Source: Proteiniphilum propionicum (GTDB taxonomy: Bacteria; Bacteroidota; Bacteroidia; Bacteroidales; Dysgonomonadaceae). Taken from it: 64,000 nucleotides of DNA. The notes below the pieces were generated by a model. It was not told the DNA's origin. It worked only from the letters and a program-made list of their open reading frames with translations, and ran no database searches. The position numbers and the translations under genes are program-made. The stretch lies in assembly GCF_022267555.1 (NCBI RefSeq), contig NZ_CP073586.1, positions 1 through 64,000 on the forward strand, in the 5' to 3' direction. Below, piece after piece: positions 45,082 to 53,870 of the stretch. The stretch's first letter is position 1; the number at the start of each line of letters is the position of its first letter.

Positions 45082-45915
45082 ATGAAAAAGAACGAACAGC
45101 CATTAAAAATGAAACATGCAATTCATCTGTTACCTTTGTCATTAATTGTTACAGGTATTATAACATGCTTTCTGAGCGCTACAATCTCGCTAACCTATTG
45201 GGATTTTCTGGGACTGATAATCATTGTAGCCCTTGCATCACTGATAACAGGAGCTGTTTTGGGTTTTATCTTCGGGATACCCCGTCTCAACAGGGACTAC
45301 AACCCTGGGGAAAATTACGGCAGAGACACCAAATACAACCCGAACACCAATCTCGAAGATGTATCTGACTGGCTAACCAAGATTATCTTGGGGGTCACTC
45401 TCACCCAACTGGGCAAGATACCGGGTTATCTTCAAAGTATTGCAGACTATATACTGGTGAATGCCGACTGCGAAAACCTAAATTGTGATTTTGCAAGGCC
45501 CATAATGATTGCGGTTCTTATCTATTTTTTTGTTGCCGGATTTATTTCAGGATACTTTTACACAAGACTTTACCTCCCAAGCCTTTTCTCCATCATGGAA
45601 GATAACAGACTACAAAAGGCTGAGATTGCCATATGGAGAGAGGGAGCAAATAATGAGATTTCTCAAAAATCGGAAACCGATGCAAGGCTGAAAATCGAAT
45701 TATTAAGTAAGGATGAAATACTGATACTGAAAAAAATTAAAGGTGAAGGGAACAGGTTCAATACTCATCAGCGTATGAACATTCGTGAGAGGGCTGCACT
45801 AAATGTATTGCTGGCAAAGGGAATAGTTGAAGCAGACAATAAGGGTTCGTTAGATAAAGCTGGAACTGTTAATTTAAGAATAGTTGACGAAGATTTCATT
45901 AAAGAAATGGATTGA
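45082..45915 (+). CDS. Membrane protein with NTNLEDVSDWLTKI motif and possible winged-helix tail
   Basis: A 277-residue protein. Two N-terminal helices (about 13-35 and 38-65) end in GFIFGIPRLNRDYN, followed by the motif YNPNTNLEDVSDWLTKI, another hydrophobic segment (about 97-120), a fourth helix (about 137-160) and a soluble tail of about 100 residues. The tail (DEILILKKIKGEGNRFN, RERAALNVLLAKGIVEAD) looks like a winged helix. I recall the GIPR...NTNLE-SDWLTKI pattern from uncharacterised membrane proteins, some in predicted conflict systems, but cannot confirm it. A subtilisin-like peptidase lies 278 bp downstream. Function unknown. Confidence 0.7.
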   Translation: MKKNEQPLKMKHAIHLLPLSLIVTGIITCFLSATISLTYWDFLGLIIIVALASLITGAVLGFIFGIPRLNRDYNPGENYGRDTKYNPNTNLEDVSDWLTKIILGVTLTQLGKIPGYLQSIADYILVNADCENLNCDFARPIMIAVLIYFFVAGFISGYFYTRLYLPSLFSIMEDNRLQKAEIAIWREGANNEISQKSETDARLKIELLSKDEILILKKIKGEGNRFNTHQRMNIRERAALNVLLAKGIVEADNKGSLDKAGTVNLRIVDEDFIKEMD

Positions 45916-45957
45916 TTTGAACAGCATTCCAACGAAATTGTTATTATTTTTGGGGGA

Positions 45958-46042
45958 GTTTAACTCACACGTTTATCGATGCGATACGTAGATAGCTATT
46001 TGAGATGTTATGGCGTTTCGCTGGTCAGCGGCCACGCGTGAA
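45958..46042. repeat. Dispersed hairpin element, copy D (upstream of the peptidase)
   Basis: AACTCACACG, CGATGCG, TAGCTATTTGAGATG and GGCCACGCG occur in order. The first three words match copy A (30383), TAGCTATTTGAG matches copy C (20579), and GGCCACGC matches copy B (47927). It lies in the gap between the membrane protein and the peptidase. Confidence 0.4.
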
Positions 46043-46193
46043 AATTAATTTTACCTTTTCAATGAACTATTCTTCTGTAAATATTACCTGCTGATCAATC
46101 AAGCGACAACACATTAATATGAACTATTCTACCACAAAAGTTACAGATGTAAAAGTTGAATAAAGAGTTCTATGATTATAAATTATCGTCTTT

Positions 46194-47531
46194 ATGAAAC
46201 TAATAGGATTCGGGTTGACATATAAGAGCCTATATGAAGTCTTTGAAAAAAATAGCTTTAATCGTATGAAACCTCCAAAATTAGGGAAACAGTCATTATT
46301 GCAGGATAATCATAACCGGGAGACCTCTTTTAGTAAGTTTCCAGAAGAGATTTATGACAAGCAGGGTGATGATAATCCCATGTACACGGGCAGGCACCTG
46401 TTAATTCTCAAAGAGGGAGCTAAAAGTATAGCGAGAGTCACTAGCTTCTTAAAGTCAGAGTGGGCCCTTTCAGTTGCAAATACCGCAGACTTCGTAACTA
46501 AGCCCCCTAACGAAAGTAATATAAAAGATGCGGATGCTCTGGTTTTTAATGATTTAGGCATAGCCCTTCTGGGGATTGAAGATGACCGGATTAAACGGCT
46601 TCAGGTAGCCAAAGCATCGGCAGATTATATTATTGAACAGGAAAAAGTGGTCTATCTGCCCGACGATATTACTGTTGACACAGATATTATATCGGCATGG
46701 GGTGTAGAGGCTATTGAAGCACTTAAATCACAGTACAGCGGGGAGGGCATAAAGATTGCGGTACTGGATACCGGCTTTGATACAGGCCATCCCGATTTTG
46801 AAGGTAGGAGTATCACTGCCAGCTCTTTTGTCCCCGATGAGTCAATTAACGACTTTCACGGACATGGGACTCACTGTATTGGGACAGCATGCGGATCTGT
46901 AGATCAGAACGGATTGCGATACGGGGTAGCCACAAAATCGCATATCTATGCGGGAAAAGTATTGAGTAATCAAGGGAGCGGTGCCCAGTCGTGGGTCCTT
47001 AACGGAATGACATGGGCAGCCAACGGTGGATGCAAGGTGATATCCATGTCGCTGGGATCGAAGGTAGACCCCGGTCAGGCATACGACATAGCGTATGAGA
47101 GAGCTGCCCTTTTTGCTCAATCAAAAGGTGCAATTGTAGTTGCTGCTGCAGGCAATGAGAGCAGACGTTCAAAAAACAAGTTCAGCCCTGTGGGAAGTCC
47201 GGCCGATTGTCCCTCCATCCTCGCAATTGCCGCTTTGGATTCGAAGTTGAATGTTGCCGATTTTTCAAACAGGGCTATCAATCCAACCGGATTGGTTGAT
47301 ATTGCAGCTCCCGGTGTGGCAATCTATTCTTCATGGCGAATGCCTGTAAGGTATCGCACTATCTCTGGAACCAGCATGGCCACTCCTCATGTTGCAGGAA
47401 TCATGGCTCTTCTATTTGAGAAATATCCAGGCGCAACGGCTCAGAATATCGAGAATGAATTCAGGAAATTGGCCAGAAGCCTTCCTTTATCATCGGAGGA
47501 TGTGGGTGATGGGTTATCCATTGCACCTTAA
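46194..47531 (+). CDS. Cytosolic subtilisin-like (S8) serine peptidase
   Basis: A 445-residue peptidase with the full S8 triad: D192 (VLDTGFDTGHPDF), H224 (HGHGTHCIG) and S394 (SGTSMATPHVAG); the oxyanion asparagine is in AAGNESR. The first 170 residues contain a propeptide-like domain (GRHLLILKEGAKS, LGIALLGIEDDRIK, EQEKVVYLPDD) of inhibitor I9 style. There is no signal peptide or membrane helix, so it probably stays in the cytoplasm, unusual for the family. A 76-residue propeptide-like protein follows after 20 nt. The first ATG is used; an ATG at 46266 (MKPPKLGKQ) is an alternative. Confidence 0.85.
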   Translation: MKLIGFGLTYKSLYEVFEKNSFNRMKPPKLGKQSLLQDNHNRETSFSKFPEEIYDKQGDDNPMYTGRHLLILKEGAKSIARVTSFLKSEWALSVANTADFVTKPPNESNIKDADALVFNDLGIALLGIEDDRIKRLQVAKASADYIIEQEKVVYLPDDITVDTDIISAWGVEAIEALKSQYSGEGIKIAVLDTGFDTGHPDFEGRSITASSFVPDESINDFHGHGTHCIGTACGSVDQNGLRYGVATKSHIYAGKVLSNQGSGAQSWVLNGMTWAANGGCKVISMSLGSKVDPGQAYDIAYERAALFAQSKGAIVVAAAGNESRRSKNKFSPVGSPADCPSILAIAALDSKLNVADFSNRAINPTGLVDIAAPGVAIYSSWRMPVRYRTISGTSMATPHVAGIMALLFEKYPGATAQNIENEFRKLARSLPLSSEDVGDGLSIAP

Positions 47532-47551
47532 GGCCAGATAAATTTATTAAA

Positions 47552-47782
47552 ATGAGGCATATCGTAATTACAATATCTGAATATTATTTAGACCGGCTTA
47601 ACTCATTGGCCGAGAGCTTGCGTGAAGAAGGCTTAACCATCACCCGGTTATATGAGTTCGGTGTAATAATAGGTTTTGCCGAGGATGAGTCGATCATGAG
47701 AATTCGCAATCATGAAGGGATAGTCTCATTAACAGAAGAAAAACAGATAGATATTCCACCACCTGATTCTGATATTCAATGA
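47552..47782 (+). CDS. Small I9-propeptide-like protein, possible peptidase partner
   Basis: A 76-residue protein predicted as beta-alpha-beta-beta-alpha-beta (RHIVITIS strand, LDRLNSLAESLREEG helix, EFGVIIGFAED strand, SIMRIRNHEGI helix, VSLTEEKQIDIP strand), the order of the I9 inhibitor fold. By eye GVIIGFAEDESIMRI aligns with GIALLGIEDDRIKRL in the adjacent peptidase, and the P-rich tail with its VVYLPDD cleavage-region end. It may act in trans as inhibitor or folding helper of the peptidase. It is 20 nt downstream, so surely cotranscribed. No known family was recognised. Confidence 0.6.
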   Translation: MRHIVITISEYYLDRLNSLAESLREEGLTITRLYEFGVIIGFAEDESIMRIRNHEGIVSLTEEKQIDIPPPDSDIQ

Positions 47783-47825
47783 CAGCTGACACGGTAAGGT
47801 ACTCCCAGGAATAATTATAAATTTA

Positions 47826-47955
47826 TGAACTTTCGCATGCATCCATGCTAAGTATATATAGATATATGATATCACGGTATTTTTCGGGGTGCCCGTTGCA
47901 TGCTTCCCCGATTCTTCTCTCTCATTGGCCACGCCTTTAACGGTCGCGTACAGGT
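47826..47955. repeat. Dispersed hairpin element, copy B (downstream of the peptidase pair)
   Basis: AACTTTCGCATGCATCCATGC (GCATG/CATGC hairpin), GTATATATAGATA, GATAT...ATATC, TATTTTTCGGGGTG, a GCATG word and GGCCACGC in order, matching copy A in the first half and copy D in the last word. The remainder of the 47783-48261 gap up to the rimP promoter is AT-rich with no gene. Confidence 0.45.
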
Positions 47956-48170
47956 ATGAGCTGTAAAACACAACTTTTAAAAGTGAACTGGAGCATTTAA
48001 GAATACAAACTGTATGAAAGTATGTACCATAAAACATCGCCTTTAAAAATATTTAGCTATAAACGCAACATGGCTGTGAGTCTAATTAATTTGAGCCAAT
48101 CCTGATATTTCCGACATGTTTGTTTGACAGATAACAAAATCTATTCACGAGCAAAAAAACAACTAAACAT

Positions 48171-48201
48171 TTTGTGAATCCGTTTGAAAATAATATCTTT
48201 G
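48171..48201 (+). promoter_or_regulatory. Promoter of the rimP-nusA-infB operon
   Basis: TTTG (48171-48174), 19-nt spacer, TATCTTTG (48194-48201): the best promoter in the window. Transcription should start near 48208. Confidence 0.8.
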
Positions 48202-48217
48202 CACACGTAAAGGACGA

Positions 48218-48246
48218 GGGAAGCAGGAAACACCGCTTCCTTTTTT
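48218..48246 (+). terminator. Leader terminator (attenuator) before rimP
   Basis: GGGAAGC, loop AGGAAACACC, GCTTCC and six T lie between the promoter start site and the rimP ATG at 48262. It has the form of an intrinsic terminator inside the operon leader, so it probably sets read-through into rimP-nusA-infB. Confidence 0.65.
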
Positions 48247-48261
48247 GTTCATGAAAGGGAT

Positions 48262-48729
48262 ATGATTGAAAAAAAGGTGATAATCGGCCTCACCGGAGAG
48301 TATTTGAAGAATTCAGCAAATTATCTGGTGGATGTAATAGTGGGCGCAGACAATTCCATCACAGTTGAGATTGACAACGATCTGGGTGTGGATATTGATG
48401 ACTGCGCTGATCTAAGCAGACACCTTGAGTCGAGGCTCAATCGCGATACAGAAGATTATGAGCTGACTGTAACATCGGCCGGACTCACCTCACCCTTCAA
48501 AATACTGCGTCAGTACAAAAAGTTTGAAGGGAAAGAGATTGAGGTCCTAAGCAAAAAAGGGCAAAAGCTTACGGGAGTGCTCAAATCGTCTGATGATGAC
48601 GGCTTCACGCTATCGATCATTAAAAAGATTAAGCCCGAAGGCGCCAAACGTAAAATTGAAGTGGAAGAAGATATCCGCTTCGCATTCAATGAAGTAAAAT
48701 ATTCAAAATATCTTATACGATTCAAATAA
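48262..48729 (+). CDS. rimP: Ribosome maturation factor RimP
   Basis: A 155-residue protein needed for 30S maturation. The N-terminal alpha/beta domain ends in GVDIDDCADLSRHLESRLNRDTEDYELTVTSAGL-type sequence (the D-D-C and SAGLTSP signature), followed by an SH3-like domain (KKFEGKEIEVLSKKGQK). Length is normal. Its stop is 3 nt before the nusA start, a tight operon. It is the first gene after the attenuator. Confidence 0.92.
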   Translation: MIEKKVIIGLTGEYLKNSANYLVDVIVGADNSITVEIDNDLGVDIDDCADLSRHLESRLNRDTEDYELTVTSAGLTSPFKILRQYKKFEGKEIEVLSKKGQKLTGVLKSSDDDGFTLSIIKKIKPEGAKRKIEVEEDIRFAFNEVKYSKYLIRFK

Positions 48730-48732
48730 TAT

Positions 48733-50091
48733 ATGGGTAAGAAGAAAGAAACCATCAGTCTCATCGATACTTTTTCAGAATTCAACGAATTGAAAAATAT
48801 CGATAAAGCCACACTGATAAGTGTACTGGAAGAGTCGTTCCGCAATGTGATCTCCAAAAGCAGCGGTACTGATGAGAACTACGATATCATCATTAACCCC
48901 GACAAAGGCGACCTCGAGATATGGCGCAACCGTGTGATAGTGGAAGACGATGAACTGGAGGATCCCAACCGTGAGATTACCCTTTCGGAAGCATTGAAGA
49001 TAGACGAAGATTTTGAAGTGGGAGAAGAGGTTACAGATGAGGTGTCTCTCGATCATTTTGGACGCCGCACCATTCTCAACCTTCGACAGACACTTGCCTC
49101 CAAAATACTGGAACTGGAAAAAGACAATCTCTATAATAAGTATAAAGAAAAGGTGGGCGAAATTGTCTCAGGTGAAGTTTATCAGGTATGGAAAAAGGAG
49201 TTATTGCTTCTGGATGATGAGCACAACGAACTTATCATGCCCAAAACCGAACAGATACCAAGTGATTTCTTCCGAAAGGGAGAGCATGCCCGTGCTGTGG
49301 TTGCACGTGTAGAGAATAAGAACAACAATCCCAGGATTATTCTCTCACGCATATCACCTGTGTTTTTGGAACGTCTGTTCGAACAGGAGATACCTGAGAT
49401 AGCTGACGGCCTTATAACTATAAAAGGTATTGCCCGCATCCCCGGAGAACGTGCTAAAGTAGCTGTTGAGGCTTACGACGACCGCATCGATCCTGTCGGG
49501 GCCTGCGTGGGAATGAAAGGATTCCGTATTCACGGTATCGTACGTGAGCTTCGCAACGAGAATATCGATGTGATCAACTTTACAAACAATACCACGCTAT
49601 ACATTCAAAGAGCGTTAAGCCCTGCAAGGATCAACTCTATTACCATTAAAGAAGAAGAGCGCCGTGCCGAAGTTTTCCTCAACCCTGAGGAGGTATCTCT
49701 GGCAATTGGAAAAGGAGGTGCCAACATTAAACTGGCATCAATGCTTACTGGTTATAATATAGAGGTATTCCGTGATATAGAGGGAGTGGACGAAGAAGAC
49801 ATCTATCTTGATGAATTCCGTGACGAAATTGATGGCTGGGTTATAGATCAGCTGAAAAAGATAGGATGTTCCACTGCCAAGAATGTACTTGCAATGAATC
49901 GTGAAAAGCTCATCAAGGAAGCCGATCTGGAAGAGAGTACAGTTGATGAAATACTAGCTATCTTGCGCTATGAGTTTGAAGATGAAGATGATTTGGATGC
50001 TCCGGATACAAACGATGAACCGGATACAAACGATGAACCGGATACAAACGATGAACCGGATACAAACAAATCGCCTGATGAGACTGAATAA
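48733..50091 (+). CDS. nusA: Transcription factor NusA
   Basis: A 452-residue NusA: N-terminal RNA polymerase-binding domain, S1 domain (GEIVSGEVYQVWKKELLLL), two KH domains (GKGGANIKLASMLTG in KH2) and a short helix-hairpin-helix-like end. It controls pausing and termination. The C-terminal tail has an 18-bp tandem repeat (DTNDEP) just before the stop, which looks disordered and prone to slippage. As in E. coli it lies between rimP and infB and is probably subject to leader attenuation. Confidence 0.95.
   Translation: MGKKKETISLIDTFSEFNELKNIDKATLISVLEESFRNVISKSSGTDENYDIIINPDKGDLEIWRNRVIVEDDELEDPNREITLSEALKIDEDFEVGEEVTDEVSLDHFGRRTILNLRQTLASKILELEKDNLYNKYKEKVGEIVSGEVYQVWKKELLLLDDEHNELIMPKTEQIPSDFFRKGEHARAVVARVENKNNNPRIILSRISPVFLERLFEQEIPEIADGLITIKGIARIPGERAKVAVEAYDDRIDPVGACVGMKGFRIHGIVRELRNENIDVINFTNNTTLYIQRALSPARINSITIKEEERRAEVFLNPEEVSLAIGKGGANIKLASMLTGYNIEVFRDIEGVDEEDIYLDEFRDEIDGWVIDQLKKIGCSTAKNVLAMNREKLIKEADLEESTVDEILAILRYEFEDEDDLDAPDTNDEPDTNDEPDTNDEPDTNKSPDETE
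50002..50067 (+). repeat. 18-bp tandem repeat in the nusA 3' end
   Basis: CCGGATACAAACGATGAA is repeated exactly three times (50002-50055) with a fourth partial copy to 50067, coding PDTNDE units. Confidence 0.9.
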
Positions 50092-50175
50092 TGTGCGTAC
50101 CTGATAAATAGTACGAGTAATAAAAAAACAATACTGTTCACAATATAAAAAGAGAGTAAAGGTTAGAAGAGATAT

Positions 50176-53100
50176 ATGCCTATAAGACTAATAAAAGTAT
50201 CGAAAAATTTGAATGTGGGGATCAACAGCCTGGTTGAATTTCTCCATAAGAAAGGTATTGAAATAGAAGCAAATCCTAACGTTAAAATAGAGGATGAACA
50301 GTATGAAATACTGATTGCAGAATTCGGAAAAGACAAAAATATTCGCAGGGAAGCCAATGAGACACGGGAGAAGATGCACCGCCGCGATGAAAAACGTGAA
50401 ACTGTTGCAATAGAAGGATACGAACTCCCCGAAGAACAGACTCCCAGAAAAAAAGTGGAAAAAGAGATTATAGAAACAGAGATCCCAAAAGAGATGAAGC
50501 CCCATTTCAATGTTGTAGGCAGCATCGACCTGGACAGCCTCAACAAAAAGAAAGTTGAGCCGATTAAAGAGGTGCCGGTAAGTGAAAAAGCGGCGGAAAC
50601 TGATAAAACAACTCTCCCCCATGAGCCGGAAATTGTTCCCCAACCTTCAGTTGAACCTGAAATCAAACAGGATCAGCCTGAAGTAACTATAGAGGAAAAA
50701 CCTGCACAGGTAAAAGAAGAGGAGATTAAGAGTGCAGAGCCCGTGGAAAAGAAACCACATATTTCAGAAAAGGAAAAGGCTGAGACCAAGGAAACCGAAA
50801 CCTCAGTCCCCGAAAAAGCTCAGGTGAAACCTGTGGAAGGGGTAAAACAGAAGAGTAAACTTTTTACGGATGAGGCTATACAAAAAAGCGGACCAGCAGC
50901 AGAAGAGGTGAAACAAAAAAAAGAACCCGCAGATGACGAGGCTAAACAAAAAAGCGAGCCCGTAGCTGAAGATGCGAAAAAAGCTGAAGGGACAAGGAGC
51001 GATAAGGTTTTCCGCATCCACAAAAATAAACTGGAGCCGAACATAGTGGTTAAAGGGTCAATCGACCTCGACTCCATAAACGATCGCACACGCCCCCCCA
51101 GGAAATCTAGGGCACAGCGAAAGAAAGAGCGTCTGGAACGGGAGCAGAAAGCCCTTGACAGTAAAAAGCTGAAAGAAGAAAAGGTGAAACAGCTGAAGAA
51201 AGAAGCTATTGATGAAAAGAAAAAACACACTGTCTCACCCGAACGCGACGAAGAGAGCAAGAAGAAAAAACGTAAGCGTATCCGCACGAGTAAAGTCAAT
51301 ATCGATAAACCCGGTACATACAACCAGGCTTCAGGAAACGACAGAAGAATGTCGCTCAGGAAACCGATAAAGGCGGAGGTGAGTGAAGAGGATGTTCAGA
51401 AGCAGATAAAAGAAACCCTTGCCCGCCTAACCGAAAAAAGAGGGAAAAAAGGCGGTGCAAAATACCGCCGTGAAAAACGAGAAGCAAGCGCCCAGAGATA
51501 TCAGGAAGAGCTCAAGCAACAGGAGAAAGAAAGCCGTATATTACAGCTCACAGAGTTTGTAACTGCCAATGACTTGGCCAACATGATGAATATTCCCGTA
51601 ACAAACGTCATCTCCACCTGTATGAGCCTCGGCGTTATGGTAGCCATAAACCAGCGTCTCGATGCAGAGACCATCAACATTGTAGCTGAAGAGTACGGCT
51701 TCAAAACCCAGTATGTAAGTGCCGATGTGATAGAAGCTATTGCCGAAGAGAAGGATGATCCTGAAGACCTGATTCCCCGTCCCCCCATTGTAACGGTAAT
51801 GGGCCATGTGGACCACGGGAAAACATCGTTGCTTGACAGTATTCGCAGTACCAATGTAATCGCCGGTGAAGCCGGAGGGATCACACAGCATATAGGTGCA
51901 TACAATGTGACATTGGGAGAGGGTGGAAAGATTACCTTCCTCGACACACCCGGTCACGAAGCGTTTACCGCCATGCGCGCTCGCGGAGCAAAGGTGACAG
52001 ACGTAGCCATTATAATTGTTGCAGCCGACGATAACGTGATGCCCCAAACAGTTGAAGCAATCAACCATGCTGGTGCAGCTGGTGTGCCCATTGTTTTTGC
52101 GATCAACAAAATAGATAAACCAGGGGCAAACCCCGAAAAGATAAAAGAGAAACTGGCCGAGATGAATTATCTTGTTGAAGACTGGGGAGGAAAATACCAG
52201 TCGCAGGATATTTCGGCAAAAAAAGGTACCGGTATCCGCGAGCTGCTAGAGAAAGTGCTTCTCGAAGCCGATCTTCTGGAACTTAAAGCCAATCCTAATC
52301 GCAGAGCTTCTGGCTCCATCATTGAATCATCACTTGACAAAGGAAGGGGTTACGTGGCAACCGTACTCGTGGAGAACGGCACACTGTGTCAGGGCGATAT
52401 AGTGCTAGCAGGATCATATTTCGGCCGTGTGAAAGCCATGTTCAACGAACGTAACCAGCGTATTGAAAAGGCTGCTCCGTCGGAACCGGCATTGATACTT
52501 GGGCTTAACGGAGCACCTCAGGCAGGCGACACTTTCAATGTAATGGAGACCGAACAGGAGGCCCGTTCAATATCCAACCGCCGCGAACAACTGCAACGTG
52601 AACAGTCGCTACGCACTCAGAAAATGCTTACCCTTGACGATATAGGCCGCCGCATTGCAATTGGCAACTTCCAACAGTTGAACATTATTGTGAAAGGCGA
52701 TGTGGACGGATCGGTAGAAGCTCTCTCCGACTCACTCATTCGCCTCTCAACTGAAGAAATTCAGGTGAACGTGATTCACAAGGCTGTAGGCCAGATTTCG
52801 GAATCGGACGTAACGCTCGCCGCTGCCTCCGATGCTGTTATCATCGGGTTCCAGGTACGTCCTTCCCTCGGCGCACGCAAGGAGGCTGAAAAAGAGGGTG
52901 TCGACATCCGTCTCTATTCAATTATTTATGATGCCATAGAAGAGGTGACTGCAGCAATGGAAGGCATGCTCTCTCCAGAAATAAAGGAAGAGATAACCGG
53001 GAATGTGGAAGTGCTGGATGTATTTAAGATATCAAAGGTAGGTACCGTTGCCGGCTGTATGGTTCGCGACGGAAAGATAAAACGCTCCAGCCGTATTCGT

Positions 53101-53283
53101 CTGATTCGCGAGGGTATAGTTATCTTTACAGGCGAGCTTGATTCACTCAAACGTTTCAAGGACGATGTAAAAGAGGTTACATACGGTTATGAATGCGGAA
53201 TCACCATTCGTAATTTCAATGACATAAAAGTTGGTGATATTATTGAATCTTACGAAGAAACGGAGATAAAGAAGACTTTGTAA
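50176..53283 (+). CDS. infB: Translation initiation factor IF-2
   Basis: A 1035-residue IF-2 GTPase that brings fMet-tRNA to the ribosome. A long, charged N-terminal region (to about residue 440), probably disordered, contains four 11-residue repeats, then the IF2N-like segment. The G domain has GHVDHGKT (543-550), DTPGHEAF and NKID, followed by domains II-IV ([20 protein letters not shown]). Bacteroidetes IF-2 is usually of this length. It ends the rimP-nusA-infB run. Confidence 0.96.
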   Translation: MPIRLIKVSKNLNVGINSLVEFLHKKGIEIEANPNVKIEDEQYEILIAEFGKDKNIRREANETREKMHRRDEKRETVAIEGYELPEEQTPRKKVEKEIIETEIPKEMKPHFNVVGSIDLDSLNKKKVEPIKEVPVSEKAAETDKTTLPHEPEIVPQPSVEPEIKQDQPEVTIEEKPAQVKEEEIKSAEPVEKKPHISEKEKAETKETETSVPEKAQVKPVEGVKQKSKLFTDEAIQKSGPAAEEVKQKKEPADDEAKQKSEPVAEDAKKAEGTRSDKVFRIHKNKLEPNIVVKGSIDLDSINDRTRPPRKSRAQRKKERLEREQKALDSKKLKEEKVKQLKKEAIDEKKKHTVSPERDEESKKKKRKRIRTSKVNIDKPGTYNQASGNDRRMSLRKPIKAEVSEEDVQKQIKETLARLTEKRGKKGGAKYRREKREASAQRYQEELKQQEKESRILQLTEFVTANDLANMMNIPVTNVISTCMSLGVMVAINQRLDAETINIVAEEYGFKTQYVSADVIEAIAEEKDDPEDLIPRPPIVTVMGHVDHGKTSLLDSIRSTNVIAGEAGGITQHIGAYNVTLGEGGKITFLDTPGHEAFTAMRARGAKVTDVAIIIVAADDNVMPQTVEAINHAGAAGVPIVFAINKIDKPGANPEKIKEKLAEMNYLVEDWGGKYQSQDISAKKGTGIRELLEKVLLEADLLELKANPNRRASGSIIESSLDKGRGYVATVLVENGTLCQGDIVLAGSYFGRVKAMFNERNQRIEKAAPSEPALILGLNGAPQAGDTFNVMETEQEARSISNRREQLQREQSLRTQKMLTLDDIGRRIAIGNFQQLNIIVKGDVDGSVEALSDSLIRLSTEEIQVNVIHKAVGQISESDVTLAAASDAVIIGFQVRPSLGARKEAEKEGVDIRLYSIIYDAIEEVTAAMEGMLSPEIKEEITGNVEVLDVFKISKVGTVAGCMVRDGKIKRSSRIRLIREGIVIFTGELDSLKRFKDDVKEVTYGYECGITIRNFNDIKVGDIIESYEETEIKKTL
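50848..50979 (+). repeat. 33-bp tandem repeats in the IF-2 N-terminal region
   Basis: Four units of 33 bp (50848, 50881, 50914, 50947) code [33 protein letters not shown] and [11 protein letters not shown]. The first is the most diverged. Confidence 0.75.
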
Positions 53284-53327
53284 ATGAATGAATGAATAAT
53301 TAATTATTCAACAAAAAATAGATTATT

Positions 53328-53855
53328 ATGACAAAAAAAGTTTTTTTCAGTCTTAGTGTATTTATTTTATTGACAAGTGGAACACTCTTTTCTCAGCAGG
53401 TAGTACCACAAGTTTTCATAGCTTATGTGAACACTACGGAGATACTGGATATGATACCAGATAAAGTGCAGGCTACGAAGGACTTGATTGCCTTAAGTGA
53501 CAACTACAAGAAAGAGTTGGAGTTAATGCAGAACGAATACAATAAAAAATATTCCGATTACATTACATACCAAGCGTCACTGGCAGAAAACATCAAGCTG
53601 CGCAGAATGCAAGAGTTGACCGAACTTGAAAACAAGATGGAGCAATTCATGGAACTGGCTCAGCAAGATATTGAAAGTCAAGAAAAGGCAATGCTTAAAC
53701 CGTTAAAAGAAAAGATCATCAATGCTATCAAGGCAGTGGGTATTGAACGTAACTTCACTGTTATCTACGATCTAGCCAATCCGGGTATTGCATTCGTTTC
53801 ACCCGACGCAGTTGATGCAAATCCATTTGTAAAAGAAAAACTGGGTATCCGTTAA
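53328..53855 (+). CDS. OmpH/Skp-family periplasmic chaperone
   Basis: A 175-residue protein with a signal peptide (MTKKVFFSLSVFILLTSGTLFSQ), a small beta core (FIAYVNTTEILDMIPD and FTVIYDLANPGIAFV) and a long coiled-coil between them (KKELELMQNEYNKKYSDYITY through EKAMLKPLKEK). Skp-type chaperones carry unfolded outer-membrane proteins through the periplasm. It lies between infB and murI, in one orientation with the envelope genes that follow. Confidence 0.88.
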   Translation: MTKKVFFSLSVFILLTSGTLFSQQVVPQVFIAYVNTTEILDMIPDKVQATKDLIALSDNYKKELELMQNEYNKKYSDYITYQASLAENIKLRRMQELTELENKMEQFMELAQQDIESQEKAMLKPLKEKIINAIKAVGIERNFTVIYDLANPGIAFVSPDAVDANPFVKEKLGIR

Positions 53856-53870
53856 ATAATACCAACTATT

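Noticed and set aside
47729-48037. 102-codon minus-strand frame
   Set aside because: Covers the end of the propeptide-like gene and the dispersed repeat; composition is not protein-like.
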